Source: Solihabitans fulvus (GTDB lineage: Bacteria; Actinomycetota; Actinomycetes; Mycobacteriales; Pseudonocardiaceae). From it: a stretch of DNA of 64,000 nucleotides. Shown piece by piece: positions 8,559 through 17,109 of this stretch (its first letter is position 1; each line of letters begins with the position of its first letter). The stretch is taken from positions 1-64,000 of the forward strand of contig NZ_VUOB01000072.1 in assembly GCF_008386585.1 (NCBI RefSeq), in the 5' to 3' direction. The notes under the pieces are model-generated. The model was not told where the DNA came from. It worked only from the letters and a program-made list of their open reading frames with translations, and did no database searches. Position numbers and translations under genes: made by a program.

Positions 8559-9017
8559 TCAGTTGGCCGCCTCAGCGGCGGCCTTAACGTGATCGTTGCG
8601 GATACGGATAAGCCGGGGCATATACCGGTTGAGCACGACGAATTCGGCGATGGCCGCCAACGGTCCAAGCGGAGCGGCGAAGTCGATGACGTCACGCATG
8701 ACGGTTCCGCCGTTCCCGTCCGGCTCGAAATGGTGGGCGTGGTGCCAGCGCTCGAACGGACCCGTGACCTGCTCGTCGACGAAGTAGCCGGGAGGATCGT
8801 AGGCGCTGATGAGGGAGGTCATCCGCCAGCACAGGCCGAAGTGCCGGGCTTGCCAGGTGACCGTGTCGCCCAGCTTCATCTGGCCGGAGGTGACGCCCCC
8901 GATGGCCCGCTCGCCGGAGCCGGCCATCGAGGCAGTGTGCACCTCGACCTCCAGGGACAGATCGAAGACGCGCTGCGGCGGCGCCGCGATACCGGTGGTG
9001 GTCTCAAAGCGCGTCAT
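8559..9017 (-). CDS. SRPBCC (START-like) ligand-binding protein
   Basis: 152 residues with the SRPBCC pattern: IAAPPQRVFDLSLEVEVH at the start, a central WQARHFG...SLISAYDPPGYFVDEQVTGPF strand pair, and a DVIDFAAPLGPLAAIAEF... stretch leading into a long C-terminal helix (RIRNDHVKAAAE). This is the Polyketide_cyc2-like subgroup of a helix-grip fold. It is a single-gene unit on the minus strand, 83 bases beyond the end of the MbtH gene. No catalytic residue can be named, so the ligand and role are unknown. Confidence 0.75.
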   Translation of the reverse strand: MTRFETTTGIAAPPQRVFDLSLEVEVHTASMAGSGERAIGGVTSGQMKLGDTVTWQARHFGLCWRMTSLISAYDPPGYFVDEQVTGPFERWHHAHHFEPDGNGGTVMRDVIDFAAPLGPLAAIAEFVVLNRYMPRLIRIRNDHVKAAAEAAN

Positions 9018-9100
9018 ACAGCGACTCTACGTCCAGCCACGTCCAGCTACGTCGGACGCATGCTGGTGTCGATCACCTCATGTTTGCTGGATTCCCGGTC

Positions 9101-9307
9101 CTACTGAGGATCGCCGAGGCGACGACGAACGCTCAGTGGGCGGATGTCCGGCCACAGCTGTTCGATGCGGTCCAGGCACTCCTGGCGGGAGCCGTTCACG
9201 CCGATCTCCCGCCAGCCGGCAGGTACCTGCCTGCCGACCGACCAGATGGAGTGCTGCTCCTCGTCGTTGACCACCACGGTGTATTCGGGCTCGGCGGCAT
9301 CGGGCAT
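9101..9307 (-). CDS. MbtH-like NRPS helper protein
   Basis: 68 residues with the MbtH signature: YTVVVNDEEQHSIW near residues 9-22, then PAGWREIG and the C-terminal LDRIEQLWPDIRPLS. MbtH proteins bind adenylation domains and raise their solubility and activity. The usual SxWP tryptophan-proline step is SIWS here. The ATG is 2 bases after the stop of the stand-alone A-domain gene, and its GGAG site lies inside that gene's end, so the two are translationally coupled. It is the last gene of the minus-strand NRPS operon. Confidence 0.9.
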   Translation of the reverse strand: MPDAAEPEYTVVVNDEEQHSIWSVGRQVPAGWREIGVNGSRQECLDRIEQLWPDIRPLSVRRRLGDPQ

Positions 9308-9309
9308 GG

Positions 9310-10809
9310 TTACTCCTGGTCGATGAGAGCGCGCAGCGCGGCTTTGTCGGTCTTGCCGTTGGGGTTGGTTGGCCAATCGCCAAGGAGCACTGTTCGCCCG
9401 GGAAGCATGTACTCGGGCAGGCGGGCGGCGAGGACGTCGGTCAACTCTCTCTTGAGCGTGGCCTCGGGGGCTTCCGCGTCCAAGTCGTCCATCTGGACGG
9501 CGAGCGTGAGTACCGGACCAAGCACAGGGGCGTCGAAGACCCATGCGGCGGAGTTGCGGGCCCTAGAGTGTTCCAGCGCGGCGCTCTCCAGCTCCCCCAA
9601 CTCGATCCGGAAACCACGGACCTTGACCTGGTCGTCGTCGCGGCCGATGAAGCGCATGAGGCCGGTCTCGTCCTGGCTGATGATGTCGCCCGTGCGATAG
9701 AGCCTGCCATACACCGGATCGTCGATGAACGAAGCCGAGTTGGCCTCGGTGCCGACGTACCCGAGCCCGACACCGCAACCGCCGATGTAGAGCATCCCTG
9801 GTTCACCGGGCGGGCACTGCTCGCCGTTGTCGTCGACGATGATCGCGATCTCCCCGGCCAGCATCCGACCGACCGGCGCCGCCCCGGTGATGGCTTCGGG
9901 CAGCTCATGGATCGCGGTGAAGACCGTGGTTTCCGTTGGCCCGTACGCGTTCCACACCACCGCGCCGGCGTCGAGCAGCAGCGAGACCAGAGTTGAGGTG
10001 AGCAGTTCGCCCGCACAGATCGCCAGTACGCCGCGCAGGCAGTCCGGGCGGAGGGTGACCAGCATGTGCATCCAGGTCGGCGTCGCCGCGACCCAGCCGA
10101 CCCCGTGGTCCCGCACGAGGCCGGCGATCGCATCCGGATCCACCCGTTCCTCGGGGTCGGCGAGCACCACTGTCCCCCCGGACGCGAGGGTGTACATCAT
10201 GTCGAAGACCGATACGTCGAAGGTCTGCGCACACACGGCCAGTCCGACCGGACGCGCGCGCAGTACCGGTCGGGCGAGCAACGCGTTGATGGTCCCGGCG
10301 AGGCCGCGGTGAGTCAGTACGACCCCCTTGGGCCTGCCTGTCGAACCGGACGTGTAGATCACGAAGGCCGGGTCGTCGGCTTTGACGGCCGCTGGGTCCA
10401 GGAGCGGCTCGTGCTGCCACGCCTGCTCCACGTCAAGGAGTTTCATGCTGGGTGAGGGATCCACGTCCCCTTTGGCGAGCGTGACATGCACACCCGCCGT
10501 CGTGAGCATGTACTCCTTGCGCGCCTCGGGGAGTCCCGGGTCCAGCGGCATGAACGCGCCTCCGGCGAACCACACCGCCAGCGCACTCGCCACATAGTCG
10601 GGATCCCGCCGCGTGCACACCGCCACGATGTCGCCCGGACGCACACCGTGTTCCCGCAGTGCGCCAGCGATCCGGCGAGCCCGGTCGAACAGGACGTCGT
10701 AGGTCACCGTCCGTTCGCTGGTGATCACGGCGGCCTTGCCCGAGGAGTTTGCCGCGGCCCGCTCGATCAGGTCAGGCACCGACCTGCCGACAGATACTGG
10801 TCTGGTCAC
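9310..10809 (-). CDS. Stand-alone NRPS adenylation enzyme
   Basis: 499 residues, one amino-acid adenylation domain with no carrier or condensation domain. Core motifs are present: A3 YTSGSTGRPKGV, A5 NAYGPTETTV, A7 YRTGDI, A8 GRDDDQVKVRGFRIELGE and A10 lysine in NPNGKTDK. My manual reading of the specificity pocket is D-V-F-A-I-A-A-V-F-K, which I cannot match to a substrate. The neighbouring NRPS (17106-20477) begins with a carrier domain that lacks its own A domain, so this enzyme most likely loads that carrier in trans and starts the peptide. The operon partner MbtH follows directly. Confidence 0.9.
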   Translation of the reverse strand: MTRPVSVGRSVPDLIERAAANSSGKAAVITSERTVTYDVLFDRARRIAGALREHGVRPGDIVAVCTRRDPDYVASALAVWFAGGAFMPLDPGLPEARKEYMLTTAGVHVTLAKGDVDPSPSMKLLDVEQAWQHEPLLDPAAVKADDPAFVIYTSGSTGRPKGVVLTHRGLAGTINALLARPVLRARPVGLAVCAQTFDVSVFDMMYTLASGGTVVLADPEERVDPDAIAGLVRDHGVGWVAATPTWMHMLVTLRPDCLRGVLAICAGELLTSTLVSLLLDAGAVVWNAYGPTETTVFTAIHELPEAITGAAPVGRMLAGEIAIIVDDNGEQCPPGEPGMLYIGGCGVGLGYVGTEANSASFIDDPVYGRLYRTGDIISQDETGLMRFIGRDDDQVKVRGFRIELGELESAALEHSRARNSAAWVFDAPVLGPVLTLAVQMDDLDAEAPEATLKRELTDVLAARLPEYMLPGRTVLLGDWPTNPNGKTDKAALRALIDQE

Positions 10810-10857
10810 TGGACGGCCTTTCCCTTGCCTACTGCGGAATCGTGATCGACTCGATGG

Positions 10858-13800
10858 TCAGTCGTCCGTGCTCCCGGCGAGCTGCGTTTGCGCCACCTTC
10901 GCGACTCCTGCCACCGTCAGGTCTGCCAGCACGTCCAGCAGCTGTAGCCGTGTTCCGACCACGTCCGACACCCGCACGACCATCTGCATCAGGGTCAGCG
11001 AATGGCCGCTCAGCCCGAAGAAGTCGTCGTGGGCGCCGACTTCGGGGACGCCGAGCAGGTCTTGCCAGATGTCCGCGATGGCCTGTTCCAGTGGGGTGTT
11101 CGGCGCGCGGGACGGTGTTGCGACGGTGGGTGCGGATGGTTGGGGCAGCCGGGACCGGTCGAGTTTGCCGCTCGCGGTGAGGGGCAGTTCGGGCACGGCG
11201 GCGGCGACCGCGGGCACCATGTGGGCGGGCAGCAGTCGGGCGGCGTGCTCGCGCCAGTCATGGGGCACGTTCGGCGTCAGATAGGCGACCAGGTGTCCTT
11301 CGTGGACGATCACTGCGGCGCTGGTGATGTCGGGATGTTCGGTGAGCACCGCGACGATCTCGCCGGGCTCCACCCGGTAGCCGTTGATCTTGATCTGGTC
11401 GTCCAGCCGGCCGAGGTAGTCCAGGGTGCCGTCGGGTAGCCAGCGGCCGAGGTCGCCGGTGCGGTACAACCTGGCGCCCGGTTCCTGGGCGAAGGGGTCG
11501 GGCACGAACCGGTCCGCGGTCCTCGCCGGATCGCCGAGGTAGCCCCACGCCACGAGGGGGCCGCCGATGTAGACCTCGCCGGGGGTGCCCGCCGGGGCCG
11601 GCTGGCCGGTCGGGTCCAGCACCTGAATGCTGGACCCGGCGATCGGCCGCCCGATCGACACCGGCCCGCCCACAGCCGGGTCCGTGTCCCATGCCGTGCA
11701 GCCCACGGTGGCCTCGGTCGGGCCGTACTCGTTGACGATCCGCACGCCGGGGAACGCCTCCACCGCCCAGGCGACGTCCTCGCCCGCCAGGGCTTCGCCG
11801 CTGGAGATCAGCACCCTGGTCCCGGCGACGATGTCCGCCCCGCCGCTCGCGGCGATCATCCGCAGGTGGCTCGGGGTGGCCTTGACCGCCGCGTAGCTGA
11901 TCGGCGCGGCGAGCGCGCCGCTCAACGCCACCCGGTTGTCCACGCTGCGCACGACCACTACCGTGCCCCCGGCGACCAGCGGGCCGAGCAGGCTGGTCAC
12001 CGTCAGGTCGGCGCCGATCGTCGCGTACAGCGGGACTGGGCCGTCGCCCAGCCCGAGTTCGCCTGCCGCCCAACGCAAGTAGTGACTGGCCGAGGCGTGT
12101 GACACGGCCACTGCCTTCGGCTCGCCGGTCGAGCCTGAGGTGTGGATCACGTACGCCAGGTCGTGCGGCCGTAGCCCTGGGTCGGTGATCTCGGCGGCCA
12201 GGTCGGCGACGTCGGCGGCGTTGAGGGTGGGCCAGTCCGGCACGGGACCGGCCGTGGTGGTAATCAACTGCCCGTGGCCGAGCCTGCCGAGCATCCGGGT
12301 CAGCCGGGCCGGCGGCAGGGCGGGGTCGGCGAACACCACGGCCGCGCCGGCCAGGAAGCTGCCGACCGTGGCCAGCAGCAGGTCGGCAGAGTGTTCGTGC
12401 ACCACGGCCACGAAGTCGCCGCGCCGGACTCCCCGTGCCTGCAACGCCCGCGCCCAGCGGCTCGCGCGCGTCAGCAGGTCCGCGTAGGTGATCTCGTCGT
12501 CGCCGTCGCGGATCGCGATCGCGTCCGGCTTCCGCTCGGCGATCCTCGCGATCAGTTCCGGCACGGTGGCGGGGGCGCCGATCGGGGCCGGATCGACGGT
12601 CCACGCCGGCTCGTTCGGGCCGCGCAGGTCCGCGTCCCGCCATGCAGCCGCCGGGTTGTCCGCGATCGCGCACAGGACCCGAAGGTACAGCGCGCGGATC
12701 GAGGCCACCTGGCGGCGGCCGACCCGTTCGGTGTCGTAGTCCAGTGCCAGCAGCAGGTTGGCGTCGACCGGGCTGAGCAGGAATCCCGCGACCAAGCCGA
12801 TGTTGGTCGGCTCGGACCGGTCGGTGGCGAACGAGTCGATCTTGTCGTCCACGATCCGCGCCCGGCCGGACCGCAGGGTCTCGGTCAACGCGTGGAAGTG
12901 GTTGTAGATGAAGGACACGTCGAACCGTGCGGCGTCGCCGACCTGGCGGACCACCTCGAACAGCGGATACCGGCAGTGCGGGAGCAGTTCGATCTCGGCG
13001 GCCAGCGCCGCGCGGCACAGATCGGCCCAGCTCCCGTCGGGCAGCGGCAGCCGCATCGGCAGCGTGTTCAGGAACAGCCCGCGTGTCTCGGTCGCGCCGG
13101 GCTCGTCCAGCCGTCCGTTCATGGTCACGCCGCTTGTTGGGCTGTTCGTGCCGTACACCAGGCCGACCACGCGCAGGTGCGCGGCCAGCAGCAGGCTCTT
13201 GAACGGCACGTCCAGGTCCGCAGCCGTAGTGAGCAGGCGTTCGGTCAGCTCGCTGGGGATCTTGGTCTCCAGGTAGCCGAACCGGCCGGTCTCCGGCGAC
13301 TCGAACGACCACTCGTCCCGCGCGCCGTACTCGTCATCGACGGTCGACCGGGTGGTCCAGGTGAGCAGCTGCTCCGGCTCCCGATCGCGCAGGCGTTCCC
13401 AGTACGCCCGCGATTCCGGTGCCGTGCGCGCGGTCAGCTCAGCGGCGACGTAGTTTCGGTACCGGGACCTCGGCGGAGGCAGTGGCGGCGTCGCAGGGTC
13501 CTCGACCAGGGCGACGTACCGGTCCAGGATCTCGGCGATCATGGAGTGCAGGCTCCAGCCGTCCTGGATGGCGTGGTGTTCGGTGAGCGTCCACTGGAAG
13601 TCCTCTTCGGACAGTCGTGCGAAGAAGAACCGGAGGAACGGCGGTGCGGCGAGGTCGAACCGGTTTCGGCGTTCCCGCCGCAGCAGTGCGCCGAGCCGCG
13701 CGCGGCGGTCGGCGTCCGGCATGTGTCTGAGGTCCTCGAACACGATCGGGAGAGTGGCCGCGGCGTGCACGAGTTGCAGCGGCTGGCTGTAGTGCTCGAA

Positions 13801-16800
13801 GTCGAACGAGGTGCGCAGGTTCTCGTGCCTGGCGACGGTGTCCTGCACGGCCTGCGCGAGCCGGTCGGGCACCCAGGGGCCACGGACCCGGAAGCTGTCG
13901 ACGTTGTGATACGGCAACCCCTCGGGGTCGCTGTCCATGTGGTACACCATCCCGGCCTGCAACGACGCGAGCGGGTAGGCGTCGATCACGGTGTCCGGCA
14001 GCAGGGCGCGGTCCTCGGCACTGATCAACGAGAACGGTGTGTTGGCCGGGGTCTCTGGTGGCGTGGTGGTGCCAGCGTGCTCGGCGACGGTTCGGATGGT
14101 CGGGTACTCGAAAATGTCCTTGACCGACAGTCGGATGCCGCGTTCGGCTGCGCCACCGACGACCTGGAGGCTGCTGATCGAGTCGCCGCCCAGGACGAAG
14201 AAGCTGTCGGTCACGCCGATGTCCTCGCGCCCGAGGGCTGTCCGCCAGATGTCCAGCAGAATGCTTTCGACCTCGGTACGTGGTGGCTGCAACACCCGAG
14301 CGGGACGGGTGGGGCCCGAGGTCGCCAGCAGCGCCCGCTTGTCGATCTTCCCGTTCTCGGTCAGCGGGATGTCGGAGACCTGGTGCAGTAGGTGCGGGAT
14401 CATGTGGACCGGCAGGGTGCGGGCGAGTTCCTCGCGCAGGTCCTCGATCCCGAGAACGGCGGACGCGGTGAAGTACGCGTGCAGCCTGGGGTTGTCGTCG
14501 CGGCGCAGCAGCACTGCGGCGTCGGTCACAGCCGGGTGCGCCAGCAGCGCGGCGCGGATCTCAGGCAGTTCGATCCGGAAACCCCGGACCTTGACCTGCT
14601 CGTCGGTCCTGCCTGCGTAGTGCAGACGGCCGTGCTCATCCCGCCACGCGTGGTCACCGCTGCGGTAGAGACGTGCGCCGGGGCGGCTGGGGTGTGGCAC
14701 GAACCGTTCGGCGGTCAGCCCTGGGCGGCCCCAGTAGCCATGGGCGACGCCGTGCCCGCCGACGTGGATCTCGCCGACCTGGTACGGCGCGACCGGGTGT
14801 CCGGTGTGGTCGAGCAGGTGGATCTCCGCGCGCGGCATGGGCACGCCGATCGGTCCTGCGCTGCGCTCCCGCTCGGCGGTCAGCTCGTAGGCGGTCACGT
14901 GCACGGTCGTCTCGGTGATGCCGTACAGGTTCCACATGCGGTGCCCACGATGGCGTGCGCGCCACCGCTCGACGGCGTCCAACTGCACCTGCTCGCCCGC
15001 GAAGACGATGTGCCGCAAGGACAACGCGTCGGACTCGGCAGCGTCGGCACGTTCGAGCGTGCGGAACGCGGACGGCGTCTGGTTCAGGACCGTGACCCGG
15101 TGATCCCGCAGGAGCCGGCGCAGAGCGGCCGGATCACGAGCGGTGTCCCTGTCCACGATCACGAGCTGGCCGCCGGTGCTCAGCGCGCCCCAGATCTCCC
15201 AGACACTCACGTCGAAGGCGTAGGAGTGGAACGCGGGCCACACATCGCCCGCGCCGAATCCGATGCTCCGCGCGCCGACCTCCACCAGACTGGTCACGGC
15301 GGAGTGCGGCACCAGCACGCCCTTGGGCACACCGGTCGAGCCCGAGGTGTAGATGAGGTAGGCCGGGTCGCTGGGGTCGACGGGCACGACCGGCGCCGCG
15401 GCCTCGGCGGGCGCGCTCACCAGGGGCAGGTCGGTCAGGCCGAGAGCCGCGGCCTTGGCAGGCACCCCAACGAGAAGCTCCGCCGAGCCGTCAGTTACGT
15501 AGAAGCGGGCACGGGCGGCGGGCAGGTCGGGTTCGATCGGCAGGTAGGTCAGCCCGGCGGACAGCACCCCGAGCAGGGCGGCGATCGTCTCGCCTCCCCG
15601 CTCGACCACCACGGCAGCGCGGGCGCCTCGGCGCACCCCGGTCGCCAGGATCGCGGCCCGCCACTGTCCGGCGCGCTCGGCGAGTTCGGCGTAGGTCCAC
15701 CGGTGGTCACCGTCGAGGACGGCGACCGCGTGCGGCGTGCGCGCCACGCTCGCCAGCACGGCGGCCGGAATCGTGTCGACCTCCACTGTGGACAGTTCGG
15801 TCGACGCGGCCTCCGCGAGGGGAATGCGGTCGAGCGCGGTACTGGTGGTGGCGGCGCGCAGCACCGTGGCCCAGGACTCGATCATCGAGGCGACCATGGG
15901 CCGGTCGGCCAGCGCGGTGTCGTACTCGACCTCCAGGATCAGCTGCTCGCCGGACCGCAGCAGGGTCCAGGTCATGCCGAACTTGGCGGTCGCCGTGTGC
16001 ACGCGGAGCCGGCGCGCCGGGTGCCCCGGCGTGAACTCGGGTGCGGCGCCGTCCTCGTGCATACCGAACAGCAACCGCACCAGGGGTGCGGTGTCGTCGT
16101 CGGGACGCACCGCGGAGGCAAGTTCGCTCAGCGGGATCCCGGCGTCGTCCACCGCGTCGTACACGATGTCCGCGACCTCGGCGGCGACGCCTGCGAACCG
16201 CCTGCCCGCAGCGGCGGCGAGCCGCAGTGCGACGGTGTTGGCGAGCATGCCAACTGTGTCCTGGCGTTCCTGGCTGAGTCGGTTGTGCGCGGGAGTGCCG
16301 ATGAGCACACAGTCCGTGCCGCCGAACCGGCGCGCGACCTCACCGAACGCCGTCAGCGCGGCCACGTACGGCGTGACCCCCGCCGACGTGGCAGCCGCGG
16401 TCAGTGCGTCGACCCACTCTTGCGGGAACGTGACGGTGACCGTCTCGCCGATGCCGGACAGCGACGTGCTCAGCGCCGCCGGTGGACGCCACGGCTCCGG
16501 CAGCGGACTGCACGCGCGCACCCGCCGTCGCAGCGCCGCCTCCCCGGCTTCGCCGGACAGCAGTTCCCGTTCGGCCGTCACCAGGTCCGCCGGCGCAATC
16601 GCATCGCGCCGGGATATGCCCTCGCGGTACGCCGTGGCGAGGTCGGTCAGCAACAGTTCCACCGACCAGCCGTCGACGAACGCGTGGTGCCACACCAGGA
16701 CGAGCAGCGCCCGGCCGTCCGCCAGGGGATACTGTTCGATCCGCCAGGCGTCCGCGCCCTGCCGGGCGACGGCGGCGGCGATCCGCTCGGCGTCGGACTC

Positions 16801-17109
16801 GTTCGTCGCGACCGGCTCACGGTCGATTGACCGTACCGTGTGGACAGTCTGTTCTGGACGGCCGTCTCGTACCGACAGGACGGTTCTGAGCGCGGCCCGA
16901 GATCGGGCGACCGACAGCATGGCGTCGGCCAGGCGGGATGCGTCGAGGGACTCGTCCAGCAGCAGCGACACCGGGATCGTGTACCGGGCGGACGGACCGG
17001 AGAGCTGCTCGGCGAACCAGATCTCCCGCTGGGCGCCGGTGAGTGCCAACGCGTCGCCCTCGGGATCACCGAGCCCCAGCGTGAACGCCTCACCCGTGAG
17101 CACGCTCAT
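10858..17109 (-). CDS. NRPS, C-A-T-C-A-T (two modules)
   Basis: 2083 residues. Module 1: condensation (HHAFVDG near 143), adenylation (YTSGSTG near 588, NLYGITETTVH), carrier (LGGDS near 975). Module 2: condensation (HHAIQDG near 1181), adenylation (HTSGSTG near 1656, NEYGPTEATVG), carrier (LSGHS near 2034). Manual pocket readings are D-V-W-N-V-A-L-V-H-K for module 1, closest to the threonine code DFWNIGMVHK, and D-L-T-K-I-S-E-V-G-K for module 2, very close to the asparagine code DLTKLGEVGK. There is no thioesterase, reductase or epimerase domain that I can recognise, so release is unexplained. The ATG overlaps the stop of the upstream NRPS by 4 bases. Confidence 0.92.
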   Translation of the reverse strand: MSVLTGEAFTLGLGDPEGDALALTGAQREIWFAEQLSGPSARYTIPVSLLLDESLDASRLADAMLSVARSRAALRTVLSVRDGRPEQTVHTVRSIDREPVATNESDAERIAAAVARQGADAWRIEQYPLADGRALLVLVWHHAFVDGWSVELLLTDLATAYREGISRRDAIAPADLVTAERELLSGEAGEAALRRRVRACSPLPEPWRPPAALSTSLSGIGETVTVTFPQEWVDALTAAATSAGVTPYVAALTAFGEVARRFGGTDCVLIGTPAHNRLSQERQDTVGMLANTVALRLAAAAGRRFAGVAAEVADIVYDAVDDAGIPLSELASAVRPDDDTAPLVRLLFGMHEDGAAPEFTPGHPARRLRVHTATAKFGMTWTLLRSGEQLILEVEYDTALADRPMVASMIESWATVLRAATTSTALDRIPLAEAASTELSTVEVDTIPAAVLASVARTPHAVAVLDGDHRWTYAELAERAGQWRAAILATGVRRGARAAVVVERGGETIAALLGVLSAGLTYLPIEPDLPAARARFYVTDGSAELLVGVPAKAAALGLTDLPLVSAPAEAAAPVVPVDPSDPAYLIYTSGSTGVPKGVLVPHSAVTSLVEVGARSIGFGAGDVWPAFHSYAFDVSVWEIWGALSTGGQLVIVDRDTARDPAALRRLLRDHRVTVLNQTPSAFRTLERADAAESDALSLRHIVFAGEQVQLDAVERWRARHRGHRMWNLYGITETTVHVTAYELTAERERSAGPIGVPMPRAEIHLLDHTGHPVAPYQVGEIHVGGHGVAHGYWGRPGLTAERFVPHPSRPGARLYRSGDHAWRDEHGRLHYAGRTDEQVKVRGFRIELPEIRAALLAHPAVTDAAVLLRRDDNPRLHAYFTASAVLGIEDLREELARTLPVHMIPHLLHQVSDIPLTENGKIDKRALLATSGPTRPARVLQPPRTEVESILLDIWRTALGREDIGVTDSFFVLGGDSISSLQVVGGAAERGIRLSVKDIFEYPTIRTVAEHAGTTTPPETPANTPFSLISAEDRALLPDTVIDAYPLASLQAGMVYHMDSDPEGLPYHNVDSFRVRGPWVPDRLAQAVQDTVARHENLRTSFDFEHYSQPLQLVHAAATLPIVFEDLRHMPDADRRARLGALLRRERRNRFDLAAPPFLRFFFARLSEEDFQWTLTEHHAIQDGWSLHSMIAEILDRYVALVEDPATPPLPPPRSRYRNYVAAELTARTAPESRAYWERLRDREPEQLLTWTTRSTVDDEYGARDEWSFESPETGRFGYLETKIPSELTERLLTTAADLDVPFKSLLLAAHLRVVGLVYGTNSPTSGVTMNGRLDEPGATETRGLFLNTLPMRLPLPDGSWADLCRAALAAEIELLPHCRYPLFEVVRQVGDAARFDVSFIYNHFHALTETLRSGRARIVDDKIDSFATDRSEPTNIGLVAGFLLSPVDANLLLALDYDTERVGRRQVASIRALYLRVLCAIADNPAAAWRDADLRGPNEPAWTVDPAPIGAPATVPELIARIAERKPDAIAIRDGDDEITYADLLTRASRWARALQARGVRRGDFVAVVHEHSADLLLATVGSFLAGAAVVFADPALPPARLTRMLGRLGHGQLITTTAGPVPDWPTLNAADVADLAAEITDPGLRPHDLAYVIHTSGSTGEPKAVAVSHASASHYLRWAAGELGLGDGPVPLYATIGADLTVTSLLGPLVAGGTVVVVRSVDNRVALSGALAAPISYAAVKATPSHLRMIAASGGADIVAGTRVLISSGEALAGEDVAWAVEAFPGVRIVNEYGPTEATVGCTAWDTDPAVGGPVSIGRPIAGSSIQVLDPTGQPAPAGTPGEVYIGGPLVAWGYLGDPARTADRFVPDPFAQEPGARLYRTGDLGRWLPDGTLDYLGRLDDQIKINGYRVEPGEIVAVLTEHPDITSAAVIVHEGHLVAYLTPNVPHDWREHAARLLPAHMVPAVAAAVPELPLTASGKLDRSRLPQPSAPTVATPSRAPNTPLEQAIADIWQDLLGVPEVGAHDDFFGLSGHSLTLMQMVVRVSDVVGTRLQLLDVLADLTVAGVAKVAQTQLAGSTDD

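Noticed and set aside
10858..17109. Incorporation of 4-fluorothreonine by the Thr-like A domain
   Set aside because: Tempting because of the fluorinase, but the NRPS is ~47 kb away behind unrelated regulators, the Thr code is only approximate, and no fluorothreonine transaldolase is in the window.
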